Position numbers and translations under genes: made by a program. A DNA stretch of 64,000 nucleotides from Conchocele bisecta (Eukaryota; Mollusca; Bivalvia; Lucinida; Thyasiridae), in contig CM055274.1 in assembly GCA_029237695.1 (NCBI GenBank), positions 66,461,484 to 66,525,483 of the forward strand, given 5' to 3'. The notes beneath the pieces are model-generated. The model was not told the DNA's origin. It saw only the letters and a list, made by a program, of their open reading frames with translations, and made no database searches. This document shows positions 28,206 to 39,559 of the stretch, piece after piece; position 1 is the stretch's first letter; each line of letters starts with the position of its first letter.

Positions 28206-31200
28206 CACAGGGTGAAGTAACGGACCGAGGTCTATAAATATATTAAATATGCCTAAAAGCATAAATAAATGAAGAAAAAAAATATTATTTTTTTACCCCT
28301 TCCATCTAACCATTATAGGAAGGGGTCTAACTTTTTAATAGGCCGAACCCGCACGGGCTCGAGACAACGGACTTTCACGAAACGTCAACCGAGTTATATC
28401 ATTGTCGCCTATTGCAGAAGTTGGGAGAATGTTAGTATTCCGCAACGATATATTCCCCGATGCGCTATGTCAACGCGTTTTCGAGCTATCGATCGCTTTG
28501 TTGTAAACAAATTATCATCATTGCTAGGTCGGGAAAGAACGGACACATTTCCGAGGCCGATATTGCTATATGAAGGAGTACACATCGGGTTCAAAATACA
28601 CTTTTACGTCGTCCCGGCCCGTAAAGAAACATTTTGCATAGAGAAAACATTGTTTCCAATCGAACATTTGATCAAACCTACATTTATACCCGTCCTGTGC
28701 GTCACGACAGACAATTTAATCGCACAGACATTTCTATCATTTCTCGGGAAGCCATTTTGTATAAACATCGTGGGACAGGTTTATTCGCCGGAACTCGTGC
28801 ACTTACTATGTGGTAAAAAAACGGAACTTTTATAAACGGTTATAATTCATATTTTATAATACCTATGTTGATGGTAAAAGTATCAAGTTAATGGTATGTC
28901 TCTACTCCGATTTCAAGTTTTGTCAAAATATATTTTTTTCTAATAAACATGTTTTGGCAGCATATGAGAATTGTTTCTTCTCATGAACCGCTAGCCGGAT
29001 TTCGACGAAACTTGGTAAGAATGATCGATGTACAATGCTCTTTCAAAGTTGTTAAAATGGTGACTCCGGGGTCAAAAATGGGCGTTGCCCGTGGGGTAAA
29101 ATTGGGGTAAAATTTTATTTCTGACCGAATATGGTCATGTCTATATCAAATCGAAGGTATCAAAGAGGCAATCGCTCTGATACATTTTTTGCCGAAATTG
29201 GATGGTCATGTCATCCACGATGGCCGCCGAAAGGTCAAACGGTCGGTTTCGTTTTATTAGAGATTTCAAAATTCTTCTTCACACGCAACGCGTGGCCCAA
29301 GGTGGCCAAACTTCACAGTTATGGTCCATGGGTGAAGCTTTTTCAGATTTGTCAAAACGGAGGTCGTCGCTAATCAAAAATCTTCGTTCTCATGAACCGC
29401 CAGCTACGCCCATTTTTTACCCCTGGGTCACCATTTTAACAACTTTGAAAGAGCATTGTACATCGACCATTCCTACCAAGTTTCGCCGAAATCCGGCTGG
29501 CGGTTCATGAGAAGAATTAAGAATTTATGCTATTTGTAGACGGCGGCCATCTCGCCTTCCGCTTTTGCTGTAATCTGAATTATAAAACGCAGGTAACGTA
29601 GGGCGACTTTCCCCGTGTTACAGACAGAAAATTCGGGTTAGTTTTGCTCATGCGTGTTGATGAGATCATGAAGCAAAAATGCGCGATCTTCCATCTCTGG
29701 GGGAGAATGATCGATGTAAAAATTGTTAAAATGGTGACCCGGGGACAAACATTTTACAATCTCGCGTTCTCGCGATATCGAGCATATATTGATCGCGAAA
29801 ATGTGAAGTATGATCACGAGATTGCGAGACGAAAATACGAGATTTTATCCTATCCAATCTTGCTTTTTCGCAACCTCTGCCCCAGAGATGGAAGATCGCG
29901 CATTTTCGGGTTGCGAAAAAGCAAGATTGGATAGGATAGAATCTCGTATTTTCGTCTCGCAATCTCGTGATCATACTTCACATTTTCGCGATCAATATAT
30001 GCTCGATATCGCGAGAACGCGAGATTGTAAAATGTTTGGCCCCGGGTCACCATTTTAACAATTTTTACATCGATCATTCTCCCCCAGAGATGGAAGATCG
30101 CGCATTTTTGCTTCATGATCTCATCAACACGCATGAGCAAAACTAACCCGAATTTTCTGTTTGTAACACGGGGAAAGTCGCCCTGCGTTACCTGCGTTTT
30201 ATAATTCAGATTACAACAAAAGCGGAAGGCGAGATGGCCGCCGTCTAAAAATAGCATAAATTCTTAATTCTTCTCATGAACCGCCAGCCGGATTTCGGCG
30301 AGACTTGGTAGGAATGATCGATGTACAATGCTCTTTAAAAGTTGTTAAAATGGTGACCCAGGGGTAAAAAATGGGCGTAGCTGGCGGTTCATGATAAAGA
30401 AGATTTTTGATTAGCGACGACCTCCGTTTTGACAAATCTGAAAAAGCTTCACCCATGGACCATAACTGTGAAGTTTGGCCACCTTGGGCCACGCGGTGCG
30501 TGTGAAGAAGAATTTTGAAATCTCTAATAAAAGAACGACCGTTTGACCTTTCGGCGGCCATCGTGGATGGCATGACCATCCAATTTCGACAAAAAATGTA
30601 TCAGAGCGATTGCCTCTTTGATACCTTCGATTTAATATAGACATGACCATATTCGGTCAAAAATAAAATTTTACCCCAATTTTACCCCACGGGCAACGCC
30701 AATTTTTGACCCCGGAGTCACCATTTTAACAACTTTGAAAGAGCATTGTACATCGATCATTCTTACCAAGTTTCGTCGAAATCCGGCTAGCGGTTCATGA
30801 GAAGAAGATTTTTTAAGAATTTTTGCTATTTTTAGACGGCGGCCATCTTGGATTAGCGATAACCTCCGTTTTATCAAATCTGAAAAGGCTTCACCCATGG
30901 ACCATCACTTTGAAGTTTGGCCACCATGGGCCACGCGGTTCATGTGAAGAAGAATTTTGAAATCTCTAATAAAAGAACGACCTTTTGACATTTCGGCGGC
31001 CATCTTGGATGACATAGCCATCCGATTTCGACAAAAAAATGCACCAGAGCGATTGCTTCGTTGATACCTTCGATTTGATATATAACATGACCATATTCGG
31101 TCAAAAATAAAATTTGACCCCACGGACAATTCTCATATGCTGCCAAAACATGTTTATTAGAAAAAAATATATTTTGACAAAACTTGAAATCGGAGTAGAG

Positions 31201-31899
31201 AGACATACCTTTAACTTGATACTTTTACCATCAACATAGGTATTATAAAATATGAATTATAACCGTTTATAAAAGTTCCGTTTTTTTACCACATAGTAAG
31301 TGCACGAGTTCCTGCGAATAAACCTGTCCCACGATATTTATACAAAATGGCTTCCCGAGAAATGATAGAAATGTCTGTGCGATTAAATTGTCTGTCGTGA
31401 CGCACAGGACGGGTATAAATGTAGGTTTGATCAAATGTTCGATTGGAAACAATGTTTTCTCTATGCAAAATGTTTCCTTACGGGCCGGGACGACGTAAAA
31501 GTGTATTTTGAACCCGATGTTTACTCCTTTATATAGCAATATCGGCCTCGGAAATGTGTCCGTTCTTTCCCGACCTAGCAATGATGATAATTGTTTTACA
31601 ACAAAACGATCGATAGCTCGAAAACGCGTTGACATAGCGCATCGGGGAATATATCGTTGCGGAATACTAACATTCTCCCAACTTCTGCAATAGGCGACAA
31701 TGACGTTTGACGTTTCGGTTGACGTTTCGTGAAAGTTCGTTGTCTCGAGCCCGTGCGGGTTCGGCCTATTAAAAAGTTAGACCCCTTCCTATAATGGTTA
31801 GATGGAAGGGGTAAAAAAAAAATAATTGTTTTCTTCATTTATTTATGCTTTTTGGCATATTTAATGTATATAGACCTCGGTCCGTTACTTCACCCTGTG
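28206..31899. mobile_element. Giant foldback DNA transposon with 8-bp target duplication
   Basis: The two halves (28206 to about 29875, and about 29909-31899) are reverse complements over essentially their whole length at high identity, with a spacer of about 33 bp. The ends are CACAGGGTGAAGTAACGGAC and its inverse. The 8-bp direct repeat TATAAAAC (28198-28205 and 31900-31907) marks insertion and fits hAT- or P-type transposases. The right arm is about 320 bp longer because of an internal segment (about 30780-31130) lacking on the left. A frame of about 122 codons (MSTRFRAIDRFV) is open in both arms but has no recognised domain. No transposase is seen. Confidence 0.8.
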
Positions 31900-31969
31900 T
31901 ATAAAACTAGGTCTGGCAATTCAGATTAGATGTAACAATGGTCACCTTCTTGTCTGTTATGTTGAATTC

Positions 31970-32900
31970 TAGAATGGCCGCCAACAATTATAGTTATTAT
32001 CATTATAGTATACTAGCCAAATGGTGAACCTAGGAGTGTCAAGTACCGCAAGGTTTTAAACTGGAAATGTAATATAGAGGTCCAAATGAGTCAGAAACTG
32101 ATGGATGCCCATTTGCACATGTGTAGCAATTTTCTTAATTGACCTAATTAACATATTAATTAGGTCAAATCACAACATCAGGATTAGCAATGCTACATAA
32201 ATTGACGGCAATGCTACATAAAATCGTCATAATTTGACGAGCATCTTCTTTTTTATGTCTGCATATGCTATCAGAAACGGGTAAAGCATATCTTACAGTT
32301 TCAGTTGTATAGAGCCATTTTAATTGCATTAAATCCAATATGGCTACCGTGAAAATCAGTTAGAATTCGAAGTAAATTTCTATAAAGATCTATAGGCTAG
32401 TATATTAATTAGGTCAAATTGCAAAATCAACAATAGCTCACTGAATAAGTCACATAGAGACTTCATTTTGGTATCTAAATCCATGTTTTCGAGACCAGGG
32501 TATATATATAGCAGCGGCGTAATCCCTTCAGTGGCAGTTAGTCCAATATGGCCGCCGTATATGAGCAAATGCGTCTTCAAAAACATCTTCTTTTGTTATG
32601 TGTGTACATATTATATCAGAAGCATGTAAAAGATATATTGCAGCTTCAATCCTATAGAACCACTCTGACTGAATTATATCAAACATGGCCATACTGTCAT
32701 TCAATGTCGGTGAATCCATTATGGCTGCCTTACTATAGAATATGGTATACGGGGAAATAGCCACAAGTTTGCAACTATTATTTCGTTAGGGTGTCTGTAA
32801 CGAAGTAAGGTAAATATCACAAATTGATAACCATATAGGTACATTCCTACTACATTGAGTCCATTATGGTCACCCTAATACATATTTGTTCTGGCAAAAT
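31970..32900. repeat. Diverged repeats with CCAATATGGCCGCC words
   Basis: TCCAATATGGCxxCCGT-like words recur at about 31970, 32335, 32540, 32715 and 32865, and TATTAATTAGGTCAAAT occurs at about 32152 and 32402. The palindrome GACCTAATTAACATATTAATTAGGTC-like spans about 32137-32166. It is a decayed tandem repeat of roughly 250 bp without coding signal. Confidence 0.5.
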
Positions 32901-33262
32901 ACTGATTAAATCAGTGTAATTGTACATGTATTTTCGTTCAAAATTGTTAATTAATGTACAAAAACGATGTCCGCTCGAACCAATGACGAGAAAACACCGC
33001 ACACTATTATATGACCGCTGTCAACTACTTTATCGCCCAATCATATGGGCGCGATTAACATTTCATTATGTAAATGTGATATATTAACATTTCGTTTAAG
33101 ACCATGTCTCTTAAATCCGAAACCCACAAAACCGACCGGTTGCAATATGTGTGTTCAGATATGTGTGTTCACAGATCACACAATCAAACTCCTTTACTGT
33201 TTTGCAAACTTTATTGAGTCTAGTTGAAAATCGTACCGGATTACACCCAACTAACGACATGT

Positions 33263-33510
33263 GAAAACTTTAACGCAAAGTTTGACAGAAACTTTAACGC
33301 AAAGTTTGACAGAAACTTTAACGCAAATTTCTAAGTCATTTGACCTTGACCTTGGGGCACAGAATGAATATATGGATGATGACCAATACGCATACAAAGT
33401 TTCAAGCAAATCCAACTTATGGTTACAGAGATAGTAGGTATCTGAAAACTTAACGCAAATTTTGACAAGAATTTAACGCAAACTTCTAAGTCATTTAACA
33501 TTGACCTTTG
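33263..33510. repeat. AACTTTAACGCAAAGTTTGACAG triplet and TGACCTTGACC repeat
   Basis: Three tandem 24-bp units lie at 33264-33335, followed by TTCTAAGTCATTTGACCTTG. A diverged second copy of the whole block begins at about 33450 (ACTTAACGCAAATTTTGACA, then CTTCTAAGTCATTTAAC). Confidence 0.65.
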
Positions 33511-34055
33511 GCACAAGATGGAGGCCGTTACCAAGGAGATGCCAATGGGCACCCACTCTTTAATGACTTAATATACTTCAAAGAGTATGTGTACCAACTG
33601 TCATGCTTTTGTCACAAAGTGAACAATTCTTCTGAATTATACTGTATAACCGCCACACTATGCATTAAATATTGTGTCGTCTACTCATTATTGTTTGTTT
33701 TCGATTATCCTCATCAAACCAGTTTTAAAACATGCTTTGACAGCACTTTAGAATAATTTACAATGGAAATAATTATAAATTACTGCCAAACCATGTTGAT
33801 TTTATATTGAAAAAGAATGCACAATATAAATCAACAGTAGACGACAATTTTCGTTTCCCTCAGGACTTCAAGTATGAACGTATAAACGTTTGCTTGTCAG
33901 TCTATTCAAATACATGTAGTGAAACGTGGTGTATGATTGCAGGTCAGGAGTTCGATACAGCGGCCAGCGCATATATCATCCCCATGGCAACGGACATGAT
34001 GTGTGCCTTGTGTAAAGAACAGGCTGATACGCAGTGCATAAGCGCATGGTGTTAG
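33511..34055. other. No gene recognised
   Basis: Short open frames only, and none shows a familiar motif. Nothing else stands out. Confidence 0.4.
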
Positions 34056-34215
34056 CATAGTGGTATACATGGCATGCGTACATCCATCACTACGCGCCAG
34101 CGTAAACTGTCTCACATAGTGGTATACATGGCATACGTACATCCATCACTACGCGCCAGCGTAAACTGTCTCACATAGTGGTATACATGGTATACGTACA
34201 TCGATATTCCTGACG
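34056..34215. repeat. 59-bp tandem repeat, about 2.7 copies
   Basis: CATAGTGGTATACATGGCAT recurs at 34056, 34115 and 34174, with ACGCGCCAGCGTAAACTGTC between. Confidence 0.85.
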
Positions 34216-34257
34216 ATTTCTCATATAGCTACATGCAGAAAATACTGCAGAAACACA

Positions 34258-34308
34258 TTTTCATCTAGTAACCGGCGCAATGAATATGCGCCGGTTACTA
34301 GATGAAAA
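34258..34308. repeat. Perfect 22-bp-arm hairpin
   Basis: 34258-34279 is the exact reverse complement of 34287-34308 (core CTAGTAACCGGCGCA), with a 7-base loop ATGAATA. There is no T-run after it. Confidence 0.9.
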
Positions 34309-34515
34309 ATGCGTTATGCGATAGCTTTAAGTACATATGTGTGGCATCTCGTCAGAAAACTGGTGCATTTGTCGACGTGAAACATTTTACGCCGTTGCGG
34401 ATTGAAGCACCAGTGGTATGTTCACTGATTGGGTATCCCTGTATACAGGTATATGATTGTGTACTATATACATCGGCATACCTCCTGCTGCCAGGACAAT
34501 ATACTTATGATTATC

Positions 34516-34720
34516 ACATATATGTGGCTGTGACTGGATACGTGACACGTGACTGGGTTTTGTGACACGTGCAGATCCATATCAGCCTGTGCATCCGCAG
34601 TCTGATCACGATCCTCACTGTTCGCCATTCCATCAGTGTAACACCCGCCACGTTTCCGACCATTCACGATTTGACACTTTCGGCAACCTGTGGAATGGTT
34701 CCACACTATCCCACATACGG
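34516..34720. repeat. Rearranged SINE-like repeat copy
   Basis: It begins TATGTGGCTGTGACTGGATAC. The inner part is inverted relative to the other copies (ACTGTTCGCCATTCCATCA is the complement of TGATGGAATGGCGAACAGT). Confidence 0.5.
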
Positions 34721-34839
34721 GTCAGAAATAGCCAGTATTGTGCTCATGAAAATTCAATGTGATTCATTTCTGATTTTGTGGAAGGATCCCACAAACATCA
34801 TTTATTTCTGACACCACGTGACGCGCACCATTATTCCAT

Positions 34840-36020
34840 TCCGAGTATCAGTTATACGGGGTATACCACTACACAGATAATGCTTAAACTCCAAGGTATA
34901 AGTCAACTAGGTATAGTCAGCTATGTGGGTTGTACCTCCACACATACACAGCTTAAACTCCACAGGTATAGTCGTCTTTAATCATTGTCTGTGTGGTGGT
35001 ATACCCCGTATAGCCAACTATACCTTTGAGTTTAAGTATTGTCTGTGTGGTGGTATACCCCGTATAACTGACTATACGTTGGAGTTCAAGCACTGTCTAT
35101 GTGGTGGAATACCACGTATAGCTGACTATGCGTTGGATGTGTCTGTGTGTTGGTATACCCCGTATAGGGGACTATACATTGGGGCTTCAGCATTGTCAGT
35201 GTGGTGGTATATCCCATATAACTGACTATGCCTTGGAGTTTAAGCATTGTCTGTGTTGTGGTATATCTCTTATTACCGACTATACATTGGAGTTTAAACA
35301 TTGTCTGTGTGGTGGTATACCGCGTACAGCCGACTATACCTTGGAGTTTAAACATTGTCTGTGTGGTGGTATACCCCGCATAGCTGACTATACCTTGGAG
35401 TTTAAGCATTGTCTGTGTTGTGGTATATCTCTTATAACCGACTATACATTATACCACCACACAGACAATACTTAAACTCCAAGATATAGTCAGATATGCG
35501 GGTTATACCGCCACTCAGGCAATACTTAAACACCAAGGTATAGTCAACTATATGGGGTATACCACAACACAGACAATGCTTAAACTCCAAGGTATAGTCA
35601 GCTATACTGGGCCAATGATTAAACTACAAGGTATAGTCAGCTATACGGGGTATACCACCACATAGACAATGCTTAAACTCCAAGGTATATTAGGCTATAC
35701 GGGGTCTACCACCACATAGACAATGCTTAAACTCCAAGGTATAGTCAGCTACACGAGGTATACCACCACGCAGACAATGCTTAAAGATCAAGGTAAATTC
35801 AGCTATACGGGGTCTACCTCCACACAGCCAATGCTTAAACTCCAAAGTATAATCGGCTATACGGGGTCTACCACCACACAGTCAATGCTTAAACTCCAAT
35901 GTATAGTCGGCCATACCACCACACAGCCAATGCTTAAACTCCAAGGTATAGTCGGCTATAGTGGTCTACCACCACACAGACAATGCTTAACTTAAACTCC
36001 AAGGTATAGTCATCCACACG
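34840..36020. repeat. 54-bp minisatellite, array A, with inverted block
   Basis: The unit on the plus strand is TATACCACCACACAGACAAT, then GCTTAAACTCCAAGGTATAG and TCAGCTATACGGGG (54 bp). Units at about 34850-34980 and 35450-36020 read plus; those at about 34985-35450 read minus. As 54 is a multiple of three, frames stay open in both directions and encode an 18-residue repeat. No start context or non-repeat domain supports a gene. Confidence 0.9.
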
Positions 36021-36399
36021 ACAATGCTTGAAGGTACATGCCCACTCGGTAGGCACAAAACGTTCTTTATAGGAAATCGATAAGTATATACAATGTACTT
36101 GTGTCACTATTCCACCCGTTCTAAACATTACGAGTGCTTGCTATACGGATATAATAATTTAGTAATATTTATTTTATTGATAGTTATTCGCGGTGGTATC
36201 AGGCTATTTTCATATGCAAATGAGGCATATTTTTTAAATTCTGTTTGCTAATTTATTAAATACGTAACCTGAAAAAAGTATATTTTTGACAGATTATAAA
36301 GTATGATCATTGCACATCAAAAAATAAATACAGAGAATAAATAGTAATGTCCATTAACATTTTAAGGAAACGCGGGTTTACATAACATACTTACATAAC

Positions 36400-38510
36400 A
36401 GGCGTGAACATCGGTGACATAAAATTGAAAAAAAAGCACGATGTTTGCTGACGATGCAACGTTTATGACGGATGGTACACGGAAATATTTTGAAAAGTTA
36501 ATTTACATAATAGACGAATTCAGTAAAATAGCAGGTCTCAAGCTTAACACCAACAAATCTTTTGCAATGCGAGTGGGTTCTTTAAAAATTACAAATGTGT
36601 CATACTGCCCCAATAATAAATTTAAATGGACTTCAACCAGTGGAACAACTTTAGTGATTACCTTTTTAAATGACAATACTGCTATTCATGAATACAATAT
36701 TATGCCAAAAATAATAGAGTTTGAACAGTGCCTCGAGAAACGGAAAAAAATGAAACCTAAGTTTACTAGGAATTACTGTCAGTAAAACATTTGCAGCTCC
36801 AAGATTGATATACCCTTTAACAGTGTTACACGATCCTCCTGACGATATGATTAAACGAACTAAAAATAAATTGTTTAACTTTTTATGGGATAATAAACCA
36901 GATAAAATTAAAAGAACCACCATAATTCAACCATATCAAAAGAACCACCATAATTCAACCATATCAAAAGAACCACCATAATTCAACCATATCAAAAGAA
37001 CCACCATAATTCAACCATATCAAAAGAACCACCATAATTCAACCATATCAAAAGAACCACCATAATTCAACCAACCATATCAAAAGAACCACCATAATTC
37101 AACCATATCAAAAGGGGGGAAGGGGTGAAAATGCTGGACATATATAGTTTTATAACTTCAATAAGAGCATCTTGGGTAAAAAGGATATGTGACTCAACAA
37201 ACATTGGTAACTGGAAATCAATTTATGGAAAAATACTTAGAAGATATGGTGGAACATTTATTTTTGAATGTAACTTAAAACCAGAAGATGTAAAACATAT
37301 CGCAGAAGGAAATAGGGTTTTGCGCATGCCAAAACAATGAAACAGTTTCGAAGGAAATAATTTGGAACAATTAAAATCTAAAATATCAAAATAAAACAGT
37401 ATTTTTTAAGGATTGATATGATAAGGGCATAACGTATATTTAACATATATATGATTATCAGATAAATAGATTTTTATGATTTACTTATTTTTCAACAATA
37501 TTCAACATAAGAAATGAACATTTTTATAAAATATCAAAGTATATTAAACAGCGTAAGTCCATTATGGATAGAAAAGATAAAAACCGAATATATTAACATA
37601 CAGCCAAAATCGGAAACTCTTATTTCTAGAGTAAAAACAACACATATGGAAATAAATTATTCTATGTAACACAGACGGCCCGAACAAATGTAGAAGAAAT
37701 AAAATCTCATTACACAAATATTACACATTAAGTTTCAATTGCACTATAGATTCCACGTTACGCAACTTCCAATACAAATACCTAATGCGAATTCTGGGGA
37801 TAAAGAAACTATACTTTATGGCTGTAATATAGTAAGTAGTAACCTATGTGATTTTGTTCTATATATGTTGAAAGTATAAAACATTTATTCTGGGAATGTA
37901 TGGATGTGCAACATTTTTGGTCTCAGCTTAGAACTTACCTAAATGATAAGATAGTGAACTTTCAAAATATTTCTATAGCAATAAATGATAATGCACTTTT
38001 GGCACAACAATTTAATTGCATCGTTATTCTTGGAAAATATTTCATTTTCAAATAAAATATGAAAAACGCGATATAATGTTCGAATCATTTATAACGTACT
38101 TGAAGAGCTGAATCCAGATAGAAGTGGAAATAGCTACAACAAAGGATAAAAGAGAACACCACATTATTAAGTGGGGTAGGTTTAATGTCTAACACGTTTT
38201 TAACACTGCAAGACAATCAAGCACATGCTACATACGAGTGTACAGACACTTACAAATATTGAACTAAACATGTCTATCTGATATGAACACACATTGAAAC
38301 CTTTCCTTCCTCTCTTTCTCTCTGCATTATCTTCCCTTAATTTATGCTCTTCTAAGCACTACTTTCTAATACATTATGTATGTAACATATGTAGTATATT
38401 TTGATACCATTATCTTCAAATGCAATACGATGTACATGCTGTATTGAAAAGTGGAAATTCAACATTTAATCACAAAAGAAACAAGTATACACATAAAGTT
38501 AAAAAAAATA
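36400..38510 (+). pseudogene. Degenerate non-LTR retrotransposon (LINE) fragment
   Basis: The frame 36441-36785 has the reverse-transcriptase catalytic box FADDATFM followed by EFSKIAGLKLNTNKS, characteristic of non-LTR reverse transcriptases. After a frame change come PLTVLHDPPDDMIKRTKNK and FLWDNKPDKIKR, and past a 28-bp tandem repeat, KMLDIYSFITSIRASWVKRI, all from the C-terminal side of the domain. Near 37880 an EHLFWEC-like knuckle word can be read (FIENI-type, degenerate). Many stops and shifts are present. There is no 5' part or endonuclease, so this is a 5'-truncated dead copy inserted in a MITE. Confidence 0.75.
36908..37112. repeat. 28-bp tandem repeat inside LINE remnant
   Basis: AAAAGAACCACCATAATTCA, then ACCATATC, repeats about seven times; one unit has a 4-bp CCAA duplication. 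It is an expansion of LINE coding sequence (the KRTTIIQPYQ region). Confidence 0.9.
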
Positions 38511-38641
38511 ATAATAAAAGTATAATAATGCCAATCAATAGGGTAATGATGAAAGAACGTGTATTTTGCAAGAACATGTCTCAGATAATGTCTCTGATAT
38601 AAAGAACAGTTTATGCCTACCGAGTGGGCATGTACCTTTAA

Positions 38642-39559
38642 GATAGTAGGTCATAGATAGATACACTCAGCTTCAATGATAATTGTTTCATAAGACTGAT
38701 ATGATATCTGAATATAACATATGTAAATATTGTCTTGTTACTGTATACTATATGGTTCATTTGGTTGCCATTTCCGTCAGCTTTGTATGTACATGCCATC
38801 GTACAATTTCACCACTTCGTGCGTTTGACACATACAGCAAATAATATGGCAGTAAACCAAATAAAAGTTGGTACAATACATAATAGACATAAATGACAAC
38901 GGCAAGCTATACATATTATGCCAACAAACTATACAAAAGACGAGATATCTGAGCATTTATCCCATCAATCTAAAAATAAATGTTGATGTGTAAACTTTTA
39001 AATTAGATGCACAGCATATGTTAGTATACAGGTTACCCATTGATAAAGCCATATTTACTCGCAAAGTCGGTGAGCAGACACCAGAGACAATACACTCAGG
39101 TACATGCTTACATGTCACTGGATCTGGTAACTAACAACAGAGTACAATAGTGGGTATATACGGTATGTATTGCGTGGTTAACCAGGTAAGAGTGATCCAC
39201 TGTGCGATTTTCTGTGTATGAGGCTATCTATAGTGGTGGTTCATGTTGTTAAAAACACAGGCACAAACCTGTCCAGAAAACATACATATTTTACAGTTTG
39301 GTGCAATATAATGGATAGGAGTCCGTTCTCCTGCCTTTTCTACATGTGATTAGCTACATTATATCATAAGTTCTACCTCACATGTTAAGTTCTTTAGGTC
39401 AAACGGCAGAACAGGTGAAACTGGCTGATGGCTGGAACACGCAAAGATGGCCGACTTGGCCACTCCATGTTCCGCATAGGATACAGTAACGAGGCAGTAT
39501 TCACATATATGTCACCTTTACGAAGCAATTACCTTTGAATCAAACGATGATCATGTATA
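38642..39559. other. No gene recognised
   Basis: AT-rich sequence between the MITE and array B. No ORF with a known motif was seen. Confidence 0.4.

Larger units (their letters stand above)
36032..38637. mobile_element. TTAA-type MITE split by a LINE insertion
   Basis: Termini are AGGTACATGCCCACTCGGTA at 36032 and the inverse ending at 38637, next to TTGA (36028-36031, one change from TTAA) and TTAA (38638-38641). The outer sequence matches the 475-bp element at 45658-46132. The extra ~2.1 kb in the middle is a decayed LINE. It separates the two 54-bp arrays. Confidence 0.75.

Noticed and set aside
28269..28835. 188-codon protein in the foldback arm
   Set aside because: The first half is arm DNA with low-complexity coding, and no domain is recognised; mirrored in the other arm, so it is treated as part of the transposon.
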